64,000 bases of DNA from CAVQNQ01 sp963714205 (lineage in GTDB: Bacteria > Acidobacteriota > Terriglobia > Bryobacterales > Bryobacteraceae), in contig CAVQNQ010000004.1 in NCBI GenBank assembly GCA_963714205.1, positions 62,001 to 126,000 of the forward strand, in the 5' to 3' direction. A program made the position numbers and the translations under genes. A model generated the notes under the pieces. That model did no database searches. It worked only from the letters and a program-made list of their open reading frames with translations, and was not told the DNA's origin. The number at the start of each line of letters is the position of its first letter. Positions within the stretch are counted from its first letter, which is position 1. This document shows, one piece after another, positions 26,160 through 35,700 of the stretch.

Positions 26160-27551
26160 TTACCTGGCTCCGAACCAGGTCCATTCGCGCGAGGGCATAT
26201 CGCGCAGAATGGGGCTGTACCAGATGAACCTGGGGTGCATGGCGAGATGATAGGAAGCCTTGAAATCCAGGCCGCAGGCGTGGCCCATGGCGGCCACCAG
26301 CGACATCTTTTGCGCGCCGGCGGCGTCGGTCACTTTGTTCTGCACCGTGCCGGCCGGGGCGAACGGGTTCTGCCACGCGCCCATGCCGCGCGGCGAGAGA
26401 TCCACGTGGCCGCACAGGGTACGCTCGCTCGGTTGGGTTAAGCCGTTAGAGGCATCCACGTGGTCGGCCAGAAATCTCTGGCCGGCGGCCACATCGATCT
26501 TACCTTTGTACTCCGCCATCAGCGCCAGCCAGCGCTCGTGGCGGGCGTTCTCGCCGCGCTCGCGGTTGGTGGGATCGAAATCGGTTTCCTCCTGGACCAG
26601 TTTCGGATTGGAGGGGAAATTCGATCCCACGAAGTAGCCGTCCCGGGTGCGCTCCAGCGTCACGTTCTTCAGGCCCAGCTCCAGGCTGGCGATCTCGTTC
26701 GTCCGGCTGTCGGCCAGCAGCCAGGTATTGGCGTAGCCGCCATTGTTGCCATCCTCGATGATGCGCGCGAAATCGTCGATGGTGCCCGCGTATTGCATGG
26801 CCTTGCGGGCGCGCACGAACTCCGGCACGCCCCTGGGATCGAATCCCCGGAAGCCGCTGATGGTGGTTTCGGTGATGACCAGGCCGGACGCGTTGATGCC
26901 GAAATCGTCGCCGCTATGGATCAGGCCCGGCATGCCGTCCATGAGGATGTGCTGCCCGCGCGCCGGCACGATGTCGAAGATCACGTTCCAGCGCTCGCCC
27001 GAGGCGTAGCTGGTCCAACTGTTGTGGCCGATGACGATGCGCCCGTCTCGAGTGTAGCTGCCGGTGGCCACGAAGGCGCTGCAATGATCGGCGGTGGCGG
27101 TGGCCGAATCCCCCTGGGGTTCCAGCGTCCGGTCGTAATAGGGCAGCTCCAGCCAGGCATTGAGCGCCACGATATCCCACAGGTCGAGCGGGACATTGCG
27201 CGCCTTCAGGCCGGCGATTATGCCGGCGAGTTCGTCGCGGTACTCCTGCTCGATATGCGGCCAGAAAATTTCGCGGGCGGCCCCGCGGAAGAAGCTCCAG
27301 TCCCTCCTTTCGTCGTGCTGCATCTCGGTGGAGATGTCCTTGAAGTTGTCCTGGATTTCAGAGGCCAGCAGGTAGCCGTGCTGGAAGCCGATCTCGCCGG
27401 GCGATCCCTCCAGATGAACCTGAATCCAGCCGTTCCGGTCCGGGGCGCGGGAGGCTTTCTTCAGGCGCGGGTCGGCGGACGGTTCGCTGGAAGCGAGGGT
27501 GAAGGCCAGGCTCAGAACCAGCGCCGCCAGCAGAACGGAGATTCGCCGCAT
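26160..27551 (-). CDS. C45 / phospholipase B-like Ntn hydrolase, secreted
   Basis: A 463-residue protein with a signal peptide (MRRISVLLAALVLSLAFTLASS). The centre holds the pattern DHCSAFVATGSYTRDGRIVIGHNSWTSY, the mark of autoprocessing Ntn hydrolases of the C45 (acyltransferase) and phospholipase B-like group: self-cleavage before Cys157 would expose the nucleophile. GNNGGYANTWLLADSRTNEI downstream is also typical. Expected chemistry is hydrolysis of an amide or ester of a lipid or peptide in the periplasm. The ATG at 27551 is exactly 6 bases from a TATAAT box, so the mRNA is probably leaderless. Confidence 0.8.
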   Translation of the reverse strand: MRRISVLLAALVLSLAFTLASSEPSADPRLKKASRAPDRNGWIQVHLEGSPGEIGFQHGYLLASEIQDNFKDISTEMQHDERRDWSFFRGAAREIFWPHIEQEYRDELAGIIAGLKARNVPLDLWDIVALNAWLELPYYDRTLEPQGDSATATADHCSAFVATGSYTRDGRIVIGHNSWTSYASGERWNVIFDIVPARGQHILMDGMPGLIHSGDDFGINASGLVITETTISGFRGFDPRGVPEFVRARKAMQYAGTIDDFARIIEDGNNGGYANTWLLADSRTNEIASLELGLKNVTLERTRDGYFVGSNFPSNPKLVQEETDFDPTNRERGENARHERWLALMAEYKGKIDVAAGQRFLADHVDASNGLTQPSERTLCGHVDLSPRGMGAWQNPFAPAGTVQNKVTDAAGAQKMSLVAAMGHACGLDFKASYHLAMHPRFIWYSPILRDMPSREWTWFGAR

Positions 27552-27557
27552 CCCGCT

Positions 27558-27565
27558 ATTATAGT
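27558..27565. promoter_or_regulatory. Overlapping divergent -10 boxes (hydrolase operon and selD)
   Basis: On the minus strand TATAAT occupies 27563-27558, 6 bases before the ATG of the secreted hydrolase. On the plus strand TATAGT occupies 27560-27565, 16 bases before the selD ATG at 27582. The two boxes share four base pairs, so RNA polymerase could serve only one direction at a time. Confidence 0.5.
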
Positions 27566-27581
27566 AAGCGGCATTACGATT

Positions 27582-28616
27582 ATGCCGGATCCCACGCAGG
27601 CGAAGAAGTTGACGGCCCACGTGAAGGCCGCGGGTTGAGCGTCCAAGCTCAGTCCAAAGGTTTTGGACCAGGTCTTGGCGCGCGTGCCCCGTTGGGCCGA
27701 CGAGAACGTGTTGATCGGGTTTGACACCGCCGACGATGCCGGGGTGTACAAGCTTACGGCGGAGCTTGCCCTCGTGCAGACCGTGGATTTTTTCACGCCC
27801 ATCGTGGACGATCCGTGTACTTTCGGCGCGATCGCCGCGGCCAACGCGCTGAGCGATGTCTATGCCATGGGCGGGCGGCCGATCTCGGCGCTCTCCATCC
27901 TGGCGTATCCGGGCAAGGGCGATCTGGACGACTTGGCCGAGATCCTCAGGGGCGGCGCCGAAAAGATGCACGAAGCCGGCTGCTCGATTCTGGGCGGGCA
28001 CAGCGTGGCCGATGAGGAGATCAAGTTCGGCTACGCGGTGACCGGCACCATCCACCCGGCGCGCATCCTGGCCAATGCCGGCGCGCAAGCCGGCGATCTC
28101 CTGGTGTTCACCAAGCGACTGGGAACCGGGGTGATCTCGACAGCGCTAAAGCGCGGGATGGCCTTGCCCGAGCACGTGGAGGCCTCCATCGCGTCGATGC
28201 TGACGCTGAACCGCCATGCCTGCGACACAATGCTGCGCTTCGAGGTGCACGGCTGCACGGATGTGACCGGCTTCGGGCTGATCGGCCACGCGCGTGAGAT
28301 GGCGCTGGCCAGCGGGGTGACGCTCGAGATCGAGACCGGCCGCCTGCAATTTCTTCCCGGAGCCCTCGATTACGCGCGGCAGGGCGCGCTGCCCGGCGGA
28401 CTCAAGAACAATCGCGAGTTCGCTTCCTGCGCAGTGGAGACCGCCGTCACTCTGGCCAGCGAACTCGAAGATCTGCTCTACGACCCGCAGACTTCGGGAG
28501 GCTTGCTGATCGCCCTGCCGGAGCGCGATGCCGCCGGGCTGGAGCGCTCGCTCGAAGGCGCGTACCGCATGGGACGCGTGGTGGAGCGGCGGGGAAAACC
28601 GATTTACTTGTTATGA
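27582..28616 (+). CDS. selD: Selenide, water dikinase, itself a selenoprotein (Sec at residue 19)
   Basis: Makes selenophosphate from selenide and ATP, the selenium donor for selenocysteine. Starting at the ATG at 27582, the frame reads MPDPTQAKKLTAHVKAAG, then TGA (27636-27638), then ASKLSPKVLDQVLARVPRW and on without another stop: 344 residues, the normal SelD length (E. coli 347). In E. coli the site is GCGCKISP with catalytic Cys17 and Lys20; here UGA sits at the Cys place and Lys22 keeps the three-residue spacing. A SECIS-like hairpin follows directly. Downstream the glycine loop, TDFFTPIVDDP-like VDFFTPIVDDP, ANALSDVYAMGG, GGHSVADEE and DPQTSGGLL are all present. A start at 27663 would lose the active site. 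Confidence 0.93.
27639..27681 (+). promoter_or_regulatory. Bacterial SECIS hairpin of selD
   Basis: Directly after the UGA, GCG-CCAAG (27639-27647 with one bulged T) pairs with CTTGG-CGC (27674-27681), and above a small internal loop GTCCAAA (27652-27658) pairs perfectly with TTTGGAC (27662-27668), leaving a GGT apical loop at 27659-27661. The loop guanines lie 21 bases after the UGA, within the range known for bacterial SECIS elements read by SelB. Confidence 0.85.
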
Positions 28617-28728
28617 ACTCGGTTCACATTGGAACTTCCGGCTGGCCTTATACCCCTACTTCGATAACCACCAGGCCGCCTACGCGGCTCACAACGCCTT
28701 GGCCCTCAAACAGTTAATGGCTCTTTAG
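28613..28728 (+). pseudogene. DUF72 (YecE-like) gene reduced to its two ends
   Basis: The ATG overlaps the selD stop (ATGA) and encodes MNSVHIGTSGWPYT, the typical DUF72 N-terminus (IGTSGW-Y). After about 45 bases a different frame reads PYFDNHQAAYAAHNALALKQLMAL and stops at 28728, the typical DUF72 C-terminus (YF-N--yA--NA--L). Roughly 200 central codons of a normal 240-260-residue DUF72 protein are missing and the ends are out of frame, so this is an internal-deletion remnant. It was evidently once co-translated with selD. Confidence 0.7.
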
Positions 28729-28792
28729 AGTCACAACGTAACCGTGGAAGAGCGCGTGCCCGTCCTTCTCACCGGAGCGGGGGCGGGTACAA

Positions 28793-29506
28793 ATGAGGGG
28801 CGGGACCAAGTTGTCTGCCATGGCACTGCTGAGCGGCTTGGCGTGCGGCAGCGCGTGGAGCCAGCGCTCCGAAGAGGTTGCCCCCGCTCCGAACCCCTTC
28901 AATGAGCAGCGCATCATGGGAGTCATCCCGGATTACCAGACGGTCCGCGATCCGGATGTGCACCCGCCGCCTCTGACCGTCAAACAGAAGTGGTCCCTGG
29001 CGTGGAAGGAGACCATCGATCCGTTTAACATAACCAGCGCGGTGATGGCCGCGGGCTTCTCTCAAATGGGGAACCAGACTCCCCGGTACGGCGAAGGCTG
29101 GCCGGCGTATGGCATGCGTGTCGGCGCGGCCCAGGCCGATTTCGCCACCCAGAACTTCTTCAGCGCCGGTTTACTGGCCTCCGTGCTGCATCAGGACCCG
29201 CGCTATTACCGCCGCGGGCCGGGGCATCCCATCCTCTCGCGCGTGGTCTATTCCGTCAGCCGGCTGGCGATCGCGCCCATGGATTCCGGCAAGCCGTCCT
29301 TCAACGCCTCGGGGATATTCGGGATGGTGTTGGGGATCGCGGCTTCGAACGCCTATTACCCTTCAGCCAGCGTGCGGGGAGAGGTGATGGCTGCCCGCCT
29401 GAGCACGAGCCTCACCGGCGGGGTGATCGGGAACCTGATGTCCGAGTTCTGGCCGGACATTCAGAAGAAGTTCTTCGCCAAGAAGCACTGGTTCAATTCG
29501 AATTGA
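28793..29506 (+). CDS. Exported protein of unknown function
   Basis: A 237-residue protein with a signal peptide (KLSAMALLSGLACGSAWSQ). The mature part has conserved-looking blocks: NEQRIMGVIPDYQTV, WKETIDPFNITSAVMAAGFSQ, SVLHQDPRYYRRG, RVVYSVSRL and a late region with alternating small residues (GMVLGIAASNAYYPSASVRG) that could insert in a membrane. I do not know a function; similar proteins are common in Acidobacteriota. The start at 28793 follows immediately on a TACAAA box; an in-frame ATG at 28820 would also leave a signal-like helix, so the start is uncertain. It is convergent with the efflux operon. Confidence 0.65.
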   Translation: MRGGTKLSAMALLSGLACGSAWSQRSEEVAPAPNPFNEQRIMGVIPDYQTVRDPDVHPPPLTVKQKWSLAWKETIDPFNITSAVMAAGFSQMGNQTPRYGEGWPAYGMRVGAAQADFATQNFFSAGLLASVLHQDPRYYRRGPGHPILSRVVYSVSRLAIAPMDSGKPSFNASGIFGMVLGIAASNAYYPSASVRGEVMAARLSTSLTGGVIGNLMSEFWPDIQKKFFAKKHWFNSN

Positions 29507-29514
29507 ACCGCGCG

Positions 29515-31413
29515 CTACTGCATCCTTCCCTTCACGGCGGCCTCGAACGAAACTTGATGCGCTTCGAGAATCGTGCCGGTGGCGCGCTCCAGGGCCGCTC
29601 GCGCCTTGGCGTACGAGCTCATGGCGGCCACTTCGGTGGATTTCGCCTGCGCCAGCAAACTCTCGTACTGAATGACGAAAAAGCTGGTGGAGGCGCCCAC
29701 TTCGAACTTGGCCTGCTCGGCTTCGAGCGACTCCTGCTGCAGCTTGCGCGCTTCCGTGGCCGCCTGGTAAGAGGCCCGCGCGCGGCGCATGGCGATGAGC
29801 GCGTCTTCAACTTCCAGGCGGGCCTGGTTCTGCAACTGGCGCACACGGATCTCCGACTGCTTCACTTGCAGCTCGTCGCGCGCCAGGTCAGCCTCCGCGA
29901 TCCGATTGTGGATCGGCAGCGTCACCTGCAGTCCCACGCCATAGGTAGGATAATCGCGCGCCAGCATCTGGCCCAGCACGCCGCCGTATCCGCCATACAA
30001 GCCGGGCTGGGTGTTGACGAAGGCCGGATTGCTGCTGCCGGCGAAGCCGTTGTTCTGCATGATGCCCACCAGATCGACTTCCGGGAGCGTGGCGTTGCGG
30101 GAGCCTTGCAATCCGATTTGCGAATTCTCCACCTGCAACTGCGCCTGGCCCAGATCCGGACGGTTCGCCAGGGCTTCCGCAATCAGGTCCTGGATGGGAC
30201 GGACCTCTTCCTTCTCGGGGATCGAAAGCGTATCGGTGGGAATGATGTGTGCCGCGCGCACCTCGGCGTCTTCGTTGCCGCGCCGCGTCAACACGTTCTT
30301 CAAGATGGCTTCCTGCTCTTCGACCAGTCCGGCGGCGTTAATAAGATCCTGGCGGGCGGAAAAGACCTCGGCGCTGGCCCGCGTCTTCTCCACCGGCGCG
30401 AGCGTGCCTTCCTGCACCTGGGCGTCCACGTCGGAAAGCAGCTTCTCGGCCATGGCGACGGTCTCCTGTTTTACCTTCCGGTCTTCGTAGAGCGCCACGA
30501 AATCGGTGTAGAGCCGGATCACGCCGTAGCAGGTGGCGATGAGCTGCTGCCGGAACAGCAGGCTGGTGATGCGCTGCTCATTGGCGGCGATCCGGATGAA
30601 GCGGCGGTTCAAACTGGGGCCGAAACCGCGCAACAGCGGCTGGGTCACGTTCAACCCCAGGGTGGACCCCGTGTACGAGGAGTAGGGCAAAGCCGTCGCG
30701 TTCCAGGACTGGTAACCGTTCACCAGGCCTAGCCCCACCTGCGCGCCAGTCGAAAAGCCCTGCTGAATTCCCCCGTTGATATTGGCCGTGCTCGATATGA
30801 GTGCATTGGTGCCGTATGCGTTGTAGCTGGTCTGCGGCTGGGAGTTATGCGCCCAATTCACCAGCGCGGTGACGGCCGGGTCCATCACCGGAACCGGGGT
30901 TCCGTTGGATTGCGCGACGTTGCCCTCGATCGAGAGGTTGGTCTGCGCCTCGCCCAATCCGTTGAGCTCGAGCGCGTTGTTGGCCACCGACGTGCCGCTG
31001 GTGGCCACCCCGGTGGCGGGGTTTGTGACCAGCGGGCTGAGCGGTCCGCCCACGCCCGCGGGCGTCTCGAGCAGCGTGAAGTTCAGGCCGCGCAACGTGC
31101 CGCCGCCCTTGGCCCGCAGCAGCTCGGAATCGCTCTGCGGCAGCATGAAACGCTCGAGCTCGATATCCAGGTTGTTCTCGATGGCCAGCGCCAGCGCATC
31201 CTGGAGCGAAAGATACAGGTTCCCGGCGCGGATCAGTTCATCAACGCGGGGCGAATTATCGAAACTCACCGGACGGCTCATGCGCGGCAGCGCGGCGGCC
31301 GGCGGAACCGTATCTCCGCCGGGCGTCTGCGGGGCGGCCGCCAGGGGACCCGCCAGCAGCACGAACGCCAGCACAATACTGAGGACCGGTCTTATTCCCG
31401 TGCCGCGGTTCAC
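29515..31413 (-). CDS. TolC-family outer-membrane efflux channel
   Basis: A 632-residue outer-membrane factor with a signal peptide (VLSIVLAFVLLAGPLAAAPQ). The two coiled-coil TolC repeats show as LSLQDALALAIENNLDIELERF near residue 70 and AEADLARDELQVKQSEIRVRQLQNQARLEVEDALIAMRRA near 510-560. It is longer than TolC because of a Gly/Asn/Thr-rich stretch of about 100 residues after the first repeat. Last gene of the RND set; its start overlaps the adaptor's stop by 4 bases. Confidence 0.9.
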   Translation of the reverse strand: MNRGTGIRPVLSIVLAFVLLAGPLAAAPQTPGGDTVPPAAALPRMSRPVSFDNSPRVDELIRAGNLYLSLQDALALAIENNLDIELERFMLPQSDSELLRAKGGGTLRGLNFTLLETPAGVGGPLSPLVTNPATGVATSGTSVANNALELNGLGEAQTNLSIEGNVAQSNGTPVPVMDPAVTALVNWAHNSQPQTSYNAYGTNALISSTANINGGIQQGFSTGAQVGLGLVNGYQSWNATALPYSSYTGSTLGLNVTQPLLRGFGPSLNRRFIRIAANEQRITSLLFRQQLIATCYGVIRLYTDFVALYEDRKVKQETVAMAEKLLSDVDAQVQEGTLAPVEKTRASAEVFSARQDLINAAGLVEEQEAILKNVLTRRGNEDAEVRAAHIIPTDTLSIPEKEEVRPIQDLIAEALANRPDLGQAQLQVENSQIGLQGSRNATLPEVDLVGIMQNNGFAGSSNPAFVNTQPGLYGGYGGVLGQMLARDYPTYGVGLQVTLPIHNRIAEADLARDELQVKQSEIRVRQLQNQARLEVEDALIAMRRARASYQAATEARKLQQESLEAEQAKFEVGASTSFFVIQYESLLAQAKSTEVAAMSSYAKARAALERATGTILEAHQVSFEAAVKGRMQ

Positions 31414-32753
31414 TGGGTCCCCTTTTCCGCCGCCTCTGCGGCCGGCCTCACCACCACGCCCTCGCGGACGCTGTCGCCGGGGTTCACCACCAACCGCTGG
31501 CCGGCTTCCAGACCGCTGAGAACCTCCAGGTGATCGCCGAAATCGCGGCCCAACTGGATGCGGGCGAAATGCACGCGATTGTCATTGGACAACACGGCAA
31601 CCTGCGGCCCGTCCGGCCGCACCACCAGGGTATCGCCGGGAATCAGAAAGGGCGGGTCGCGTCTCGGCAGGGCAAAATCGACCAGCGTATACATACCGGG
31701 CATCAGGATGCCGGCGGAATTGGGCACCTGGACCTCCACCAGGAGCGTGCGGGTCGAGGGATCGAGCGCGTTGGCGACGTGGCTGACCGCGCCGGCGAAT
31801 TTACGCCCCGGCAGGTCGGGAACCGCGAGCGTGGCGGTTTGCCCCACCTTCACCGCGCTGGCTTCGGCCTGCGGGACGTTGATGTAAGTGCGCAGCCGGT
31901 CGGTCTGGGCGATGCGGAACAGCAGCGTGTTGCCTTCGTTCACCAGCGCGCCCACATCCACGTTACGCACCGTGATGGCGCCCGCGAAAGGCGCCCGCAC
32001 CGTCTGGTAGCTCTTCAATTCGCCGAGGCGCGCCAGGTTGGCTTCCGCGGCCGCGATATTGCTGTGTGCCGCCGCCACGGCCTTTTCGAGCGCCTGGACG
32101 TTGGCCTGTTGGGACTCCGACTGCGCCTGGTAGGTATCGTTTTCCTGTTTGGAAACCACGCCTTTCGCGACCAGGTTGGCCCACCGCTGGGCCGTCACGC
32201 GCGCCAGGTTGGCGTTGGCGCGGCCTTGCTGGAGCGCCGCCTCGGCCTGCTGCGCCGAGCTATTGGCCTGTTCGATGGTGGCCTGGGCCTGGCGAATCTG
32301 CTGATCGAGCTCGGGAGCTTCGATCTCCGCCAGCACCTGCCCCGCTTGCACGCGGTCTCCGATGTCCACGTTCCGTTTCTTGATATAGCCGGTGGCCCGC
32401 GCCATCACCGGGGCTTCCGTGACGGCCTGGATATTGCCGGGCAGAAGCAGGGCCGCCGTGGAATCGGCGCGCTTCACGATCCCCACGTTCACCACGGGCA
32501 AGCTCTCGCCGTTGGTCTTGGCTTCGGCCGCCAGCATTTCCTCGCGCTGTTGCCGGGGCCCATATCCCTTGAAAAATCCAGCCACGATTAACGCGATCAC
32601 GACCAGGGCGAGGATTAGCAACGTGGCTCTGGACGGGCCGGATGTCTGGAGCTTGTGACCGGCGTCGGCGGCCTTTTTCTCCTGCTCCAACTGGCGCTTG
32701 AGATCTTCGATCTCGGCTCGCAACTGCTCTTCGGTAGTGTTGATTTCGTTCAT
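31410..32753 (-). CDS. RND efflux periplasmic adaptor (HlyD/AcrA family)
   Basis: A 447-residue membrane-fusion protein: short cytoplasmic coiled coil (NTTEEQLRAEIEDLKRQLEQ), one membrane helix (ATLLILALVVIALIVAGFF), lipoyl halves (GDRVQAGQVLAEIEAPELD and YQTVRAPFAGAITVRNVDVG) around a long alpha-hairpin, then beta-barrel and membrane-proximal domains. It bridges the inner-membrane pump to the TolC channel. It overlaps both neighbours by 4 bases (ATGA type), so the three proteins are co-translated. Confidence 0.92.
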   Translation of the reverse strand: MNEINTTEEQLRAEIEDLKRQLEQEKKAADAGHKLQTSGPSRATLLILALVVIALIVAGFFKGYGPRQQREEMLAAEAKTNGESLPVVNVGIVKRADSTAALLLPGNIQAVTEAPVMARATGYIKKRNVDIGDRVQAGQVLAEIEAPELDQQIRQAQATIEQANSSAQQAEAALQQGRANANLARVTAQRWANLVAKGVVSKQENDTYQAQSESQQANVQALEKAVAAAHSNIAAAEANLARLGELKSYQTVRAPFAGAITVRNVDVGALVNEGNTLLFRIAQTDRLRTYINVPQAEASAVKVGQTATLAVPDLPGRKFAGAVSHVANALDPSTRTLLVEVQVPNSAGILMPGMYTLVDFALPRRDPPFLIPGDTLVVRPDGPQVAVLSNDNRVHFARIQLGRDFGDHLEVLSGLEAGQRLVVNPGDSVREGVVVRPAAEAAEKGTQ

Positions 32754-35700
32754 TGCAGGTCCTCACGCAGCAGCATCTCGTCCCGCAGGTACTCGTGCTC
32801 TTCCTCCTCCAACTTCCGCGCCCAATCCACCGGGGGCTTGCTTCGCAGCAGGCTGTACACCAGCGGAACCACGAAGAGGGTGGTGATGGTCGCCAGCACC
32901 AGGCCGCCGATCACGGCCCTGCCCAGGGGCGCATTCTGCTCGCCGCCTTCGCCCATCCCCAGCGCCATCGGCAGCATCCCGATAATCATGGCCAGCGCGG
33001 TCATCATCACCGGGCGGATGCGCGTATAGCCGGCCGAAAGTGCCGCCGCCCGCGCATCCATTCCCTCCAGGCGCTGATCGTTGGCAAAGACCACTACCAG
33101 GATGCTGTTGGCCGTCGCCACGCCGATGCACATGATCGAACCCATCAGTGAGGGAACGCTGAAGGTGGTCTGGGTCACGAACAGCATCCACACGATCCCC
33201 GCCAATGCGCCGGGCAGCGCCATCAGAATGATGAACGGATCCAGCCACGACTGGAAATTGACCGCCATGATCAGGTATACCAGCATGATGGCGAAGATGA
33301 TCCCCAGGCCCAGGCGGTAGAAGGAACTTTGCATGGTGGCCACCTGGCCGCGCATCTCGATGCTGCTGCCGCGGGCGAGTTTGGGCTCCATATTCCGGAC
33401 GAGCTTCTCGACGGCCGATCCCACCGCGCCCAGATCGCGTCGGTCGATGTTGCAATACACGTCGTATACCGGCTGCACGTTGTAATGGTTGATAATCAGG
33501 GGCGCTATGCCGCGCCGGGTGCGCACCAGGTTTTCCAGCACCTGCGGCTCTTGGATGGCTGTGCCCGGATTCCCATAGGCCTCGGACGCCTGGTTGGGCG
33601 CCGCGCCCGTGCTGGAATTGGTGGTGTTGGAAGTGCCTGCCAGCGAGTTCGCGGTGCTGCTGTTCACCGCGGCGGACAGCACGTCGACGGGCGTGCGCAG
33701 CAGGGCGGACATCGAGTCCATCCGATACTGCGGCGTCTGGACGGTAACCATGTAGCTGACGCCGGTCCGGTAATCCAGCCACTGCGTGGGCGAGACTTGG
33801 GAACTGCCGGTCAGCGAAATCAGCAGGCTCTGGCTGACGTTGGTCTGGGTGAGACCCACCTGGGCGGCCTTGCCGCGATCCACATCCACATCAATTTCGG
33901 GATAGTTGACGACCTGGTGAATGTGCACATCGGCCGCGCCCGGGACCTTGGCGATCTGGGTCTCCAACTGCCGGGCGATTTCATAGTTTGCGTCGGCATC
34001 GCGCCCCACCACCTGCACGTCGATGGGCGCCGGCAGCCCGAAGTTCAGAATCTGGTTGGTGATGTTGGCCGCCTCGAAGAAGAACGCCACGTCCGGGAAC
34101 CGCTCTTTCAGGCGTCTTCGCAGGCGGTCGGTGTAGACGGCCGTGGGGCCGTGCTTTTCGGCATTGAGCGAGATCAGGATGTCGCCGTCTCCCACGCCCA
34201 GCGTGGGATTATCGCCATAGGCCAGGTTGGTGCTGCCGTTGGGGATGCCGATGTTGTCGATGATGGTCTGGATCTCGCCAGGGGGAATCTCCTGGCGAAT
34301 CTCTTTTTCGATATCCGCGAACAGCATTTCGGTCTTCTCGATGCGGGTGCCCGTGGGCGCGCGCGCGTGCAGCCGCATCTGGCCGGAATCGACCGTGGGG
34401 AAGAAATCCTGGCCGACGAACGTGATCAGCCACAGCGATCCACCGACGAACAGGAAGAACAGCGTCAAGACCAGCCCGCGATGGTCCAGCGCCCAGTGCA
34501 GCAGCGAGGCGTACGAGCCACGCATCCGTTCGAACTGGCGATTGAAGACATTGTGCGCCTTCCAGATGGGGCCGCTCCCGCCCGTGCCGTGCTCGCCCGC
34601 GGCGTAGATCTTCACTTCCGATCCCAGCATGTGGTGCATCATAGTGCAGACCAGCGTCCGGGAGAGGAAATAGGAAGCCAGCATGGCGAACACCACCGCC
34701 AGGGCCATCGGGGTAAAGAGGAACCTGGCGGCGCCGGTCAGCAGCAGGACCGGCACGAAAACGATGCAGATGGAGAGCGTGGCCACGAAGGCCGGCGCCG
34801 CGATCTGCTGGGCGCCATCCAGCACCGCGCGCAGCAGGGGCTTCTTGAGGGCCAGGTTGCGATGCGTGTTTTCGATCTCCACCGTGGCGTCGTCCACCAG
34901 GATGCCTACCGCTAGCGCCATGCCGCCCAGGGTCATCACGTTGATGGTCTCGCCCATCAGGTTCAGGATGATCAGCGAGGTCAGGATCGAGAGCGGGATC
35001 GAGATGCACACAATTACCGTGCTGCGCCAGCTTCCTAAAAACAGCAGGATCATCAGGCCGGTCAGGAAGGCCGCCATGGTGGCTTCCCGGACCACGCCGT
35101 TCACCGCCGCGCGGACGAAAATCGATTGATCGAACAACTGCCGCACTTCGAGCGCCGGTGGCAGTCCCGCCAGGATCTTCGGCAGCGCGCTCTTTACGTC
35201 GTTCACCACCGCCAGCGTGGAGGCTTTACCGTTGCGCATCACGGTCAGCAGCGCGCCGCGCGTGCCGTTGACGCGGACGATGCTGGTCTGGATGTTGTTC
35301 CCATCCCGCACCTGCGCCACGTCCCGCATGTAGACCGTGGCTCCATTGACCACTTTGACCGGCATGTCGTTCAAATCGTCCAACACGCGCGGGCTGCTGT
35401 TGAGCCTGACCTGGTAGTCTATGTCGCCGATCTTGGCGGTGCCGGCCGGCAGAATCACGTTTTGGCTGCCGAACGCGGCCGAGATATCCGCCGGCGACAG
35501 GCCCTTGGCGAAAAGCTGATCCGGGATGATGTCTACCATGACCGCGCGGAACTTGCCGCCAAAAGGCAGCGGCACCGCGGCGCCCTGGATGGTGGCAAGC
35601 TGCGTGCGGATGAAGTTGTTCCCCAGGTCGAAGATCTGCTGCTCGCTGAGGGTCTTGCTCTGCATCCCCAATTGCAGAATGGGGACCTCCGAGGCGTCGT

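Noticed and set aside
26460..27638. A 392-codon plus-strand frame antisense to the C45-type hydrolase gene
   Set aside because: It is the shadow of the hydrolase; only its last 19 codons before the TGA are real, as the selD N-terminus from 27582.
27663..28616. selD starting at the ATG at 27663
   Set aside because: It would lack the conserved glycine/Sec/Lys active-site region, which is encoded in the same frame upstream across the UGA.
33329..34915. A 528-codon plus-strand frame opposite the RND pump
   Set aside because: Antisense shadow of a well-conserved pump gene, low-complexity composition, no ribosome site.
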